A stretch of DNA of 29,570 bases from IMCC26256 sp037146835 (GCA_037146835.1 JBAWWI010000017.1:1-29570), one strand, 5' to 3'. Shown: positions 15,127-23,209, counted from the first letter of the stretch. Numbers and translations: made by a program. Notes: generated from the letters alone by a model not told the origin.

Positions 15127-15152
15127 AACGTCGCAGAGGCGTCGGGGGTTCC
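15127..15152 (-). promoter_or_regulatory. ECF sigma promoter for sigE (autoregulation)
   Basis: On the minus strand GGAAC (15152-15148), 17 nt, CGTT (15130-15127), then GTT and the annotated GTG start. Self-recognition by the encoded sigma factor is typical of ECF systems and is inferred. The closeness to the start codon implies a leaderless or nearly leaderless message. Confidence 0.62.
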
Positions 15153-15194
15153 CAAGGCACTATTCAGGGGGCTAAAGATGCCAAGAAGCCTTAT

Positions 15195-15395
15195 TTAGTT
15201 GGCGTCCTTGGTCGGATTTTTCTCAGCGTCTTTGGCGCTTTCAGAATCAGGTTTTCCACCTTCATCAAGGCCCTTCTTGAACTCCTTCTGGGCCTGACCA
15301 AGGTTTCGTGCCAACTTGGGCACTTGGCTTCCACCAAAGACGACAAGAATTACTGCGAGAACAATTAGAAGTTCTGGTGCACCGAGACCAAACAT
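15195..15395 (-). CDS. tatA: Twin-arginine translocase subunit TatA
   Basis: TatA/E-type protein of 66 aa. A short N-terminus, one transmembrane helix (about 6-21), the hinge FGGSQVPKLAR, an amphipathic helix (to about residue 43) and a charged tail. The start is ATG 15395, with GGGAG 7 nt upstream; the longer frame starting at 15413 would add six residues before the family's normal MFGLG start. TatA oligomers form the protein-conducting part of the Tat exporter of folded proteins; TatC is not in the window. It sits just upstream of sigE, recalling the tat gene beside sigE-htrA in mycobacteria. Confidence 0.93.
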   Translation of the reverse strand: MFGLGAPELLIVLAVILVVFGGSQVPKLARNLGQAQKEFKKGLDEGGKPDSESAKDAEKNPTKDAN

Positions 15396-15498
15396 TGGGC
15401 TTCTCCCTCTCAAGGTAGAGCCTCAGGGTACCGCGCTTTTACGCCCCCATGGACACATCAGTGGGCCTGATTACTCGGAACCCTCTGCGTTTAGCCGC

Positions 15499-16497
15499 CT
15501 AAATTCCTCTTAGGCTCTCAACAATTGGGTCGAGATCATCTTTGGCAGCAACCGCAAATGGCACGGACCCGGTGCAGACGATGAGCGTCTCGACTCCAAG
15601 CTCGGCCCATCCGGATGCCTGCTCACGGACCTGCTCAACGGTCCCTACTAATCGACCGACTCGCCAATCATCTAGCGACACTCCGTCGAGGACACCCACT
15701 GGGGACTCAGTTCTTAGCCGCTCAAACCTGCGAGCAAGATCGGCTTCATTCTCCCCCACTAATGCATAAAGCCCAAGAGAGCGCCAGACGGTCGATGGAT
15801 CTCGCCCCACCTTTTCGCATGCGTGCTCGAGTACCCCTAGGCGCTCTTGATATGCATCGAAGCTCCACTGCCAGCAGGTATTCCAGCCATCAGCGTGGCG
15901 AGCTACTAGGTCAAGGAGTCGATCGCCCTTACCCCCTACGAATATCGGTGGGTTTGGGGTCTGCAGCGCCGCGGGGGTGAGGCTTGCTCCAGCAGATGAG
16001 TGGAACTTGCCTGCAAACGTAAACGGCTCTGCATCGGCTGCAAGCAACCCCTTCAATACTTGGACGCACTCGCCTAAGCGCTCTAAGCGCTCACCTGGCT
16101 TGGGCATCGACATACCGATCCCAGTGAAGTCCGGCTCATACCAACCTGCGCCCACTCCAATATCTATACGACCAGCGCTCAAGCGATCCATTGTTGCGAT
16201 TGACTTCGCAAGCAGGGCGGCAGGGCGCAGCGCCTCAAGGAGCACGAGAGTTCCTAGACGCACATCTGGCACATCACGAGCAAGCGCACTGAGTGTCACT
16301 AACGGCTCGAACATTCCGCCGGGCTCGGTCGGTCCCCCATATTTAGAGACATCCCATACGAGGTGATCTGCGAGCCAAAGCGAGTCGATACCTAGCTCCG
16401 TCGCGTACCTAGCGAACTCAAGGAGGGTCGCATACGAGAGTGGCGACTCGCTCCGGAGAGAAAAATCATGTTGGGGAAGGGCAAATCCGATGCGCAT
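15499..16497 (-). CDS. LLM-class (F420-type) flavin-dependent oxidoreductase
   Basis: Luciferase-like TIM-barrel protein of 332 aa, starting at MRIGFALPQH. Family marks include SLWLADHLVWD, DVRLGTLVLLEALRPAALLAKSIATMD split across the barrel, RIDIGVGAGWYEPDF, and the loop PPIFVGGKGDRLLDLVARHADGWN. Actinobacterial members of this subgroup usually use coenzyme F420, which is inferred here. The substrate is unknown. I chose ATG 16497 rather than the longer frame from 16527, which adds ten unrelated residues. It is divergent from the formimidoyltransferase gene. Confidence 0.88.
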   Translation of the reverse strand: MRIGFALPQHDFSLRSESPLSYATLLEFARYATELGIDSLWLADHLVWDVSKYGGPTEPGGMFEPLVTLSALARDVPDVRLGTLVLLEALRPAALLAKSIATMDRLSAGRIDIGVGAGWYEPDFTGIGMSMPKPGERLERLGECVQVLKGLLAADAEPFTFAGKFHSSAGASLTPAALQTPNPPIFVGGKGDRLLDLVARHADGWNTCWQWSFDAYQERLGVLEHACEKVGRDPSTVWRSLGLYALVGENEADLARRFERLRTESPVGVLDGVSLDDWRVGRLVGTVEQVREQASGWAELGVETLIVCTGSVPFAVAAKDDLDPIVESLRGI

Positions 16498-16612
16498 TGC
16501 TTGGGAGCATACCGGGCAAAGACCCAAGGAATTCTGCTCACCCCAGTTGCTTCCGGCACACTCGCTCTAACGGACTCACCGCCAAGGATGTCGGGGGCTC
16601 TAGCCTCTGGGA

Positions 16613-17476
16613 ATGCTTGAGTGTGTAATCAATATCTCAGAGGGTCAAGACACTGCGGTGCTCGCATCTCTCTCCGACGCGTGTGGCGGCGCTCTGCTTG
16701 ATCGTCACACAGATGTCGATCATCATCGAAGCGTCTTCACCCTTGCCGGAAATAACCCGAGCGCATGCATCGATGCTGCACGAGACCTAACAGACGCGGC
16801 CTCGAGTCAGATCGATATTCGAACTCACTTCGGCGTCCATCCACGCCTCGGAGTAATAGATGTTGTGCCCTTTGTTGCACTTCACGCGACACCACCAAAC
16901 GAAGCGTCGCAAGCGGCACTCGATTATGCAAGGTGGGTAGTAGAGACCCACAACGTCCCAGTCTTCCTTTACGGCGATGCGGACTCCGAGAATAGAAGCC
17001 TCCCGGATGCGAGAAGAACTGCATTCAAGACACGCTCTCCAGACCTTGGTCCCAGCGAACCGCACCTAACCCTCGGGGCTATTGCAGTTGGAGCGCGCCC
17101 GCCCATGGTTGCAATCAACGTTGATATAGATAAGGACGATCTTGCGCTGGCACGCGAGATAGCGGGGAAGGTAAGAGAACGCGACGGTGGCCTACCTGGA
17201 GTGCGCTCCCTCGGGTTCGAACTGCCTCACCTAGGGCAGGTGCAGGTGAGTATGAACATTGTTGGGCTTGAGCAGACGAGCATTGAAGAAGCGTGTGTCG
17301 AGGTGGAGAGGTTGATCATTGAGAGCGGCGCAGCGGTTGCTCGCATAGAGCTCGTTGGTCTCGTCCCCGACGCTGCACTAGCTGCGTGTAGCAAGGAATT
17401 TTTGGAGCGCTCTGGATTAAGCGAGAACATAAGTCTTGAGCGACGCGTGGCCGGGCGCGAAGAAAACCGAAATTAA
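16613..17476 (+). CDS. Glutamate formimidoyltransferase (FtcD N-terminal domain type)
   Basis: Formiminotransferase of 287 aa without a cyclodeaminase domain. The motif THFGVHPRLGVIDVVPF (residues 71-87) matches the active-site region, with H76 the probable catalytic histidine; GALLDRHTDVDHHRSV and GARPPMVAINVD are further family marks. It moves the formimino group of N-formimino-glutamate to tetrahydrofolate in histidine breakdown or one-carbon metabolism. No hut gene is nearby, so the pathway context is not shown. The start is ATG 16613 and the Shine-Dalgarno is weak. Confidence 0.92.
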   Translation: MLECVINISEGQDTAVLASLSDACGGALLDRHTDVDHHRSVFTLAGNNPSACIDAARDLTDAASSQIDIRTHFGVHPRLGVIDVVPFVALHATPPNEASQAALDYARWVVETHNVPVFLYGDADSENRSLPDARRTAFKTRSPDLGPSEPHLTLGAIAVGARPPMVAINVDIDKDDLALAREIAGKVRERDGGLPGVRSLGFELPHLGQVQVSMNIVGLEQTSIEEACVEVERLIIESGAAVARIELVGLVPDAALAACSKEFLERSGLSENISLERRVAGREENRN

Positions 17477-17524
17477 AACGGAGAGACTTCGTCTGACTGG
17501 ATCTAGTTGACCCTAATGATTGGC

Positions 17525-17821
17525 TCAGCCGGTTGAGGCAGCAGCACGACGCGCAAGTGCACGCTGGCGGCGTAGGCGGCGGCGCTCTCTCTCGGAGAGT
17601 CCACCCCAGATCCCGAACTTCTCACCGTTGTCGAGGGCGTACTCAAGGCAGTCAGCCTTTACCTCACAGCCGGCGCATACTGACTTTGCCTCGCGAGTAC
17701 TCGCGCCTCGCTCTGGGAAGAAGAGGTCAGGGTCGACTCCAAGGCAGTTAGCTCGCTCCTGCCAGCGCCGGTCAAGACCCTCGCTATTCATAAAATGACT
17801 GATCATGGAGACCTCAGGCAT
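17525..17821 (-). CDS. whiB2: WhiB2/WhmD-like iron-sulfur regulator
   Basis: WhiB-family protein of 98 aa with C26, C49, C52 and C58 as cluster ligands, GIWGG at 70-74 and a basic tail. The stretch from WQERANC to LSERERRRLRR closely resembles WhiB2/WhmD, the division and septation regulator. The ATG at 17821 has a strong GGGGGAAG Shine-Dalgarno. The promoter region contains the palindrome TGTAATTACA. It is divergent from the macrodomain gene and convergent with the formimidoyltransferase gene. Confidence 0.92.
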   Translation of the reverse strand: MPEVSMISHFMNSEGLDRRWQERANCLGVDPDLFFPERGASTREAKSVCAGCEVKADCLEYALDNGEKFGIWGGLSERERRRLRRQRALARRAAASTG

Positions 17822-17849
17822 TGGTCTTCCCCCTCGATGTCGACTCTGA

Positions 17850-17859
17850 TGTAATTACA
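17850..17859. promoter_or_regulatory. Palindrome TGTAATTACA upstream of whiB2-like gene
   Basis: A perfect 10-bp palindrome, 29 nt upstream of the whiB2-like start and AT-rich compared with its surroundings. It may be an operator or part of the promoter. The rest of the 249-bp spacer up to the macrodomain gene shows no clear element. Confidence 0.25.
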
Positions 17860-18070
17860 ACAGTGTTACTTTGCCTGATAAGTGACCTCCGCCGCAAGTG
17901 GTGCTTGGGATTTAGGGGTAAGTTTCTTCACCAATACCGCTTTAAGTGCTCTAAGCGTGAGGTAATTGCCACTCAAAGTGAGACATTGGCTCCTTCCCGA
18001 GTTCACAGGAGCAGAAAGCCCATACCACCGGGGCCAATCGCCCCCAATCGAGGTCAAGGAGCCGGAGCGT

Positions 18071-18571
18071 ATGCCCAGACTTGAAGCGATCCTCGGCGAC
18101 ATCACTGCCTCCAAACTTGATGCAGTCGTCAACGCTGCCAATACCAATCTCGCTGCAGGGGGCGGGGTCTGTGGAGCAATATTCTCAGCAGCTGGAGCCG
18201 GCCTGCCCGAGGCTTGTAGGGAGCTGGCGCCATGCCCCACCGGAGAGGCTCGCATCACCTCTGGTTTCGCGCTTAACGCTAAATGGATCGTGCACGCCGT
18301 CGGGCCGATCTGGCGTGGAGGTGACGAAGACGAGGCAGCTCTGCTCGCATCCGCATATCGAGAATCACTCGAGCTCGCAGCGATAGTTGGAGCAAGCAGT
18401 ATCGCTTTCCCGGCAATCAGCACAGGCATCTACGGATATCCGATACTGCCTGCAACCAAGATCGCGATTGCGACCTGTATGGCTGCACCTGATGCCATCA
18501 CTGAGATCCGTTTTATCTGCTTCGACGAATCAACTCTAAGTATCTACGAACAAGTACTTAAATCTGTTTGA
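18071..18571 (+). CDS. Macrodomain protein (ADP-ribose / O-acetyl-ADP-ribose hydrolase-like)
   Basis: Stand-alone macrodomain of 166 aa. GDIT at 9-12 contacts adenine, NAANTNLAAGGGV at 21-33 forms the ribose loop, and AFPAISTGIYGYP at 112-124 holds the diphosphate. The start is ATG 18071, with AAGGAG 9 nt upstream; the longer frame from 17966 has no family similarity before it. The catalytic aspartate found after GGGGV in MacroD-type hydrolases is a cysteine here (C34), so activity is uncertain and it may mainly bind ADP-ribose. Confidence 0.9.
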   Translation: MPRLEAILGDITASKLDAVVNAANTNLAAGGGVCGAIFSAAGAGLPEACRELAPCPTGEARITSGFALNAKWIVHAVGPIWRGGDEDEAALLASAYRESLELAAIVGASSIAFPAISTGIYGYPILPATKIAIATCMAAPDAITEIRFICFDESTLSIYEQVLKSV

Positions 18572-18582
18572 CGGGATAGTCG

Positions 18583-18972
18583 CTAAACAGCTATGTGCGC
18601 TTCGCCCTGCGCGAGAACACTATGTATCTGAGCTATCAAATCATCAGGGGAGTAGGGCTTTGTTACGTATGCCGCTGCGCCAAGATTAACGGCTCGCTCA
18701 CGATCGGAGTCTGCGGTCTTTGCCGAGCAGACAATCACCTGAGGCCGGACGGGTCGACCCTGCAACTCGGCGAGGACGAACCACCCATCAAGTACCGGCA
18801 TCATTATGTCAAGCAAAACAACATCGAGGGGCTGCTCGTCAATGCGCCTAAGCGCAGTCTCGCCATCTGCAGCCAGCGAAGGCTCAAAACCAGCTGCCTC
18901 AAGAATGACGCGGAGGCTCAGTAATACATCAGGCTCATCGTCAACAATTAGGACACGGTACTTAGTTGACAT
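18583..18972 (-). CDS. Single-domain (receiver-only) response regulator
   Basis: CheY-like receiver of 129 aa with no output domain: D11-D12, phospho-acceptor D55 (LLDIMMP) and K105 (TKPY). The start is ATG 18972, which opens directly into the family core and overlaps the stop of the kinase gene by 11 nt. A longer frame to 19236 is just open reading within the kinase gene. It is presumably phosphorylated by that kinase; the output could be a protein contact or a further relay step. Confidence 0.9.
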   Translation of the reverse strand: MSTKYRVLIVDDEPDVLLSLRVILEAAGFEPSLAADGETALRRIDEQPLDVVLLDIMMPVLDGWFVLAELQGRPVRPQVIVCSAKTADSDRERAVNLGAAAYVTKPYSPDDLIAQIHSVLAQGEAHIAV

Positions 18973-20509
18973 GAGCCTCCTCCCTTCGTTCATCGGCGGG
19001 AGTATGCAGCACAACTCTGAAGGCAGCGCCCCCACCTGGCGCATCCTCAACATAGACCGAACCCCCTGAGGATTCAACCACGCCTCGAACGATGGAGAGG
19101 CCCAAGCCGAGACCAGGCTGCACTCCATTGGGGTCTGTTCGATAGAAGCGTTCAAAGATTCTCGAGCGCTCTGCCGCTGGGACGCCGGGGCCGCTGTCGA
19201 GAACTGAGAGCATGACGTGCTCGGCATCGCATTCAAGCGTCACAGTGATAGGTACGGATCCATACTTATGTGCGTTCTCAATTAAGTTGCCGACAACTCG
19301 TCGCAGCCCTTCAGAGTCAGCCCTCACTTCGCAGACCGCAGGTGCATCTACCGTTACGGGTCTGCCAGCTAATTGAGCGTCAAGGGCAGCGAGCCTAACC
19401 AGTGCAGCGAGATCAACTTTTCGCAGCATTACAGGAGAATCATTGTTCTCGCGCTCCATTCGGGCAGAGGCAAGTATCTCCTCAACCATTCCCTGAAGGC
19501 GCACCGATTGGCGTTCAATCACGTCCAAGAGCTCGTTGCGCTGGGCCGAGTCATCCACGAGTCGTGTCGCAGCAACGGCACCTCTAATGGAGGTAATGGG
19601 AGTTCGCAATTCATGGCTAACGGAGGCCACAAACTGCGACTTCATTCTGTCGCTCTCGACCAACTCGGCTACGTGGGCCTTCTCCGCGGCATATAAACCC
19701 GCCTTGGCGATGGCTGCAGCGACTGGCTCCGCAAAGAGACTCAGCGTCTGAAGGTCGTAGTCGTCAAACTGAACTGATCCAGGTGCACGAACATTTAGAA
19801 CTCCGAGCAGTTGCCCTCGATTGACTAGAGGAACGGACATGGCGCTCCCGTCCTCTCCCCCACGTTTGCTTCCATCGCGAAGCCCTAGATCAACTGCGTC
19901 TCCGTTGACAAGCAGAGGAGCGCGTGTCTCCGCAACGCGTCCGGCTACCGACTCTCCAACACGAACGCGAGCATCACGGAATAGGTGACCTCCTCTCACA
20001 GCCACTACTCGCAAGTAGGCATCGTCCTCGAGGAGCATCACTGATCCGCTTCGAGCACCGAGCAACTGACTTGCACTGGCGAGAATCGCATCTAGAACTT
20101 CATCAAGTTCAAGAGCGGAGTTGAGCGCTTTGCCTGCTGCAGACAGAGCGCGGTTCATATCAAGGCTCTGCGAATAGGCCGCGTTAAGCACGCGCTCGTC
20201 AGTAAGCAGGCGAAGGAGCCTATGAAGGTGGAGCTCCTTCTCAACCGCGTAGGCAACAAACCCGACGCCGAGTAGAGCTACTGCAGATCTAAGAATCCAT
20301 TGTGCGGCGCCTAGCGAAGAGTCCGGCCCAGCCCAAGAAGCGAGAGCGGAGGCTGCGGCAAGGGCGATTACTACGAGCACTGTGAGGACCCACAGCTGCA
20401 TTCGTCTCTGCTCAATTACTTCAATTGAGGGTGACTTCCGACGAGAGATACCTGCGACGCGTGCTTCACGTTTAATGCGTTGATTGATCTCGCCGGGTAG
20501 TTGATCCAT
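18962..20509 (-). CDS. GAF-domain sensor histidine kinase
   Basis: Kinase of 515 aa. Two transmembrane helices (about 38-58 and 68-89) with a very short loop precede a GAF domain (about 131-270). HisKA follows with phospho-acceptor H299 (VSHELRTP), then an ATPase domain with NLIENAHKYG, DSGPGVP, FERFYRTDP and GLGLGLSI. The tiny external loop suggests that signals are sensed in the cytoplasm by GAF or within the membrane. It is co-transcribed with the overlapping receiver-only regulator. The signal is unknown. Confidence 0.9.
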   Translation of the reverse strand: MDQLPGEINQRIKREARVAGISRRKSPSIEVIEQRRMQLWVLTVLVVIALAAASALASWAGPDSSLGAAQWILRSAVALLGVGFVAYAVEKELHLHRLLRLLTDERVLNAAYSQSLDMNRALSAAGKALNSALELDEVLDAILASASQLLGARSGSVMLLEDDAYLRVVAVRGGHLFRDARVRVGESVAGRVAETRAPLLVNGDAVDLGLRDGSKRGGEDGSAMSVPLVNRGQLLGVLNVRAPGSVQFDDYDLQTLSLFAEPVAAAIAKAGLYAAEKAHVAELVESDRMKSQFVASVSHELRTPITSIRGAVAATRLVDDSAQRNELLDVIERQSVRLQGMVEEILASARMERENNDSPVMLRKVDLAALVRLAALDAQLAGRPVTVDAPAVCEVRADSEGLRRVVGNLIENAHKYGSVPITVTLECDAEHVMLSVLDSGPGVPAAERSRIFERFYRTDPNGVQPGLGLGLSIVRGVVESSGGSVYVEDAPGGGAAFRVVLHTPADERREEAHVN

Positions 20510-20590
20510 TGCTCCGCCTGCTCTCCTTGGACACCGGGTCTATCGGCCCGAAAGGGGAGAACCTTGAGGACCTCAGATCAAACATTCTCA

Positions 20591-20667
20591 CGAATCGCTC
20601 GGGGAGACATAGGTCTAAGTACCTATATATCTAGCCTTATATCTAGCCTATGAATCTAAGCGATTCG
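20591..20667. repeat. 9-bp inverted repeat around a 12-bp tandem duplication
   Basis: CGAATCGCT (20591-20599) and its complement (20659-20667) enclose two perfect copies of TATATCTAGCCT (20626-20649). It lies in the 243-bp spacer between the VWA gene end and the kinase start, upstream of the kinase. The layout, arms around a short tandem array, repeats that seen at 6843-6918 with unrelated sequence. The AT-rich duplicated unit could also supply -10-like promoter elements. Confidence 0.6.
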
Positions 20668-20752
20668 CCAGAGAGCCCCCATACAATTGGCCCCCACTCA
20701 GTTCGCCCCGATATCGCTGCGTAAGCCCTAGACAGGCAGCAAACATCAGCGC

Positions 20753-22750
20753 CTACCCGGTGCGCCTAACCCTGCGCTGCTCGAGGAAGTCGACAAGTAC
20801 GTAATCGCCGAGATTGTCAGGGGAGGTAAAGAATGCTCTACCGCGATTTAGGCGCGTCAGCTGCTCGACAAAGTTACGCAGCCCCCAATCCGCATCAAGC
20901 ATGAAGGTGTTTATCGTGATTCCTGCCTTCGTGCATCGAGCGGCCTCGCGCAAGGTTTCTTCTACAGTCACAGGGGAAGCGGGGTACTGAAAATATGCCT
21001 CGCCATCCTCTATGTGTGCGGTCGGCTCGCCATCGGTCACCATCAGAATCTGCTTCGTGCCGCTCTCCCCCGCGAGTTGCCTCCTAGCGAGCATCAACGC
21101 GTGCTGCATGTTGGTTCCCCACTCGAAGTCCCAGGACAACTCGGGTAGCAACTCCGGCTTTATATCGCGCGCTACACGCCCAAATGCAACAAGCCCAAAG
21201 TGATCGCGGGGGAACTGCGAAGTAATCAAAGCATGTAGGGCCATCGCAACTTTCTTAGCTGGCAAGAAGTTGTCGCGCATCGGCATCGACATCGAGACAT
21301 CCAACAGGAGGACAGTCGCTGAACGCGTCAAGACCTCTGTGCGCTCTACCTCAAAGTCCTCGGGGAGCAGGCGCACTGGCGTTCCAGCCCCGGCGCGAAA
21401 TACTGCGTTGCGAATCGTCTGCTCTACATTCAGGTTGAACGGGTCTCCATACTCATAAGGCTTGTGTTCGTAAGCGCGCTCATGCCCTGCACCGACCTGC
21501 TCCACCTCGTGGCGTCCGGCCTGATCCTTCAAGAGTTTGCGGTAAAGATCGCCGAGCGCCTTCTGCCCAAGCGCACGTACCGCGCGTGGAGTCAGCTCAA
21601 GGCGGCCTTCACGCTGATCGATCAGGCCTGCCTCCTGAAGGATTCGAGTCATCTCTCGCATCTGCTCTAGCGAGTGCGCTGCATCGTCTCCAAGTAATTC
21701 CCTGGCGCGATCAAGATCAACCTCAGCTAATTGAGCAGGGGTAGACGCGTTCTGAAGCATGCTCTCAAGTTGGTCTAGATCACCGAGATTTTGAAGCATC
21801 TCAGACATCTGCCCGAGCCCCATTGGTTGATCCCCTTGACCACCCATGGACTGCTGCCACCCCATATCTGGGAACGCATTTTGAAGATTGCGCCCCAGCT
21901 CATCCATCTGCCAGCGCAGATCAACATCGTCAAGCAATGCCTCGCTTAGTTGCTGCAACTGGTCGCGCTGCTCAGGGGTCATGCTGTTGAGCATCTGCTG
22001 CATGGCGGCCATCGAGCGCGCCATCTGCTCGAGCAACTCATCAAGCGTTGCAGGATTACCTGGGAAGAAGTCAGAGTACTTCTCCATGAACGCATCGAAG
22101 TCTGGCTCCTCGCCGCGCCCTCTCGCCTCAAGCATTTGGTTTAGATCAGCGAGCATGTCCTTCATGCGAACCATCTGCTCTGGAGAGACGTTGCTCATGC
22201 CTTCAGAGAGCTGGTTGAAGTTGCTCTTAATTAACTCCGAACGAATCTCGTCCATGAGTTCCTCGAACTTGGCGCGAGCAGCGTCGTCCATGAAGTCGTA
22301 TTCCTGAAGAGCCTTCACTAACCCTCCAAGGTCTGGAGGCATCATGTCGAGTTCAAAGTTGCGCTCAGCGCTGAGCTCCTCGACGATCTCTTTGCGGCGT
22401 TGATCCTGAGATGCGCGAGCGGCCTCAACTCGTCGCTCGATACCGGCTCGTTCCTCATTGAGGACCTCGCTCAGTCGCTCAGCAATCTCCGCGAATGGTC
22501 CACCAAGATCTTTTGACTCGACTTCATCGCGCCGGCGCTCACGCAGCCGCTTCATCATCTCGCGCAGACCCATCATCTGTTCGCCGTTGCTATCGCGCAT
22601 CCCCTGCTGGAGTAGTCGCCTAAGAGCCGCATTGGGGTCGCCGTGGTAGGTGAGGTCGTCGGCCATCTCAGCAAGGAGAGAATCCGCGTCGAGGTTGAAC
22701 CCAACCTGCGTGCCATCCCAGCGTGAATAGTCGAATGCCCTACGCGTCAT
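20753..22750 (-). CDS. VWA-domain protein, partner of MoxR-type ATPase
   Basis: Protein of 665 aa. A long, charged, Met/Gln/Glu-rich helical region (about 20-430) precedes a von Willebrand A domain (about 475-660) with a complete MIDAS metal site: D484-x-S486-x-S488, T546 (GTN) and D573 (TDG). It resembles the ChlD-like or CoxE-like VWA proteins that act with MoxR AAA+ ATPases in protein or cofactor remodelling. The start is ATG 22750 (MTRRAFDYSRWDG). The frame stays open to 23101, but that part is antisense to the lipoprotein gene. The partner ATPase gene is 1.7 kb upstream on the same strand. Confidence 0.88.
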   Translation of the reverse strand: MTRRAFDYSRWDGTQVGFNLDADSLLAEMADDLTYHGDPNAALRRLLQQGMRDSNGEQMMGLREMMKRLRERRRDEVESKDLGGPFAEIAERLSEVLNEERAGIERRVEAARASQDQRRKEIVEELSAERNFELDMMPPDLGGLVKALQEYDFMDDAARAKFEELMDEIRSELIKSNFNQLSEGMSNVSPEQMVRMKDMLADLNQMLEARGRGEEPDFDAFMEKYSDFFPGNPATLDELLEQMARSMAAMQQMLNSMTPEQRDQLQQLSEALLDDVDLRWQMDELGRNLQNAFPDMGWQQSMGGQGDQPMGLGQMSEMLQNLGDLDQLESMLQNASTPAQLAEVDLDRARELLGDDAAHSLEQMREMTRILQEAGLIDQREGRLELTPRAVRALGQKALGDLYRKLLKDQAGRHEVEQVGAGHERAYEHKPYEYGDPFNLNVEQTIRNAVFRAGAGTPVRLLPEDFEVERTEVLTRSATVLLLDVSMSMPMRDNFLPAKKVAMALHALITSQFPRDHFGLVAFGRVARDIKPELLPELSWDFEWGTNMQHALMLARRQLAGESGTKQILMVTDGEPTAHIEDGEAYFQYPASPVTVEETLREAARCTKAGITINTFMLDADWGLRNFVEQLTRLNRGRAFFTSPDNLGDYVLVDFLEQRRVRRTG

Positions 22751-22814
22751 ACCTGCAGCGTAGGCCGAGACCCCCGACTCGGCCCTTACCCTCGGGATCG
22801 GCGAGAATGGTCGT

Positions 22815-23201
22815 ATGACCCAATCCGCTCGAAGGCTGGCGCCAATAGTTCTCCTTGTCTCGGCTGCTCTCCTAGTAACTGGCTGCTCCGGGTCGAGCAA
22901 GAAGATCGTTCTCCCAGACCCTAAGAAGGCTTTCTGCGAGAAGGGTAAGGAGTATGAGGCTCTAATTACCTCTGGCAAGAAGGTCAGCGTTGACGAACAG
23001 CTCCTAATCGTGCGGGAGATCAATGCGAACGCACCTAAAGACATCGCAGCAGATACGCAAGTTTTCTTAGGCGCACTTGAGCGAGTCGCAAATGGAGACA
23101 AGCGTGTAGTCGATGATGCGGCAGTTCGCGAAGCAATTGTGAATGTGAATCGTCGCTTTGCTCAAGGTTGCGGACTCTTCGACCGCAAGTCGACGCTCTA
23201 A
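22815..23201 (+). CDS. Small putative lipoprotein, function unknown
   Basis: Lipoprotein of 128 aa with a signal peptide ending in VTGC (acylated C24), then a mature domain of about 100 residues, mostly helical and charged. Two mature cysteines (C41 and C119) near its ends could form a disulfide. No family is recognised. It is divergent from the VWA gene (64 nt) and its stop is 8 nt before the GH1-like start, so the two plus-strand genes form an operon. Confidence 0.8.
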   Translation: MTQSARRLAPIVLLVSAALLVTGCSGSSKKIVLPDPKKAFCEKGKEYEALITSGKKVSVDEQLLIVREINANAPKDIAADTQVFLGALERVANGDKRVVDDAAVREAIVNVNRRFAQGCGLFDRKSTL

Positions 23202-23209
23202 GGAACTCA

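Noticed and set aside
18973..19236. N-terminal extension of the receiver-only regulator
   Set aside because: It lies wholly inside the kinase gene in another frame and has no domain; ATG 18972 opens the receiver core.
22751..23101. N-terminal extension of the VWA protein frame
   Set aside because: The extra 117 codons are antisense to a lipoprotein gene with a clear signal peptide; the VWA family-like sequence begins at ATG 22750.
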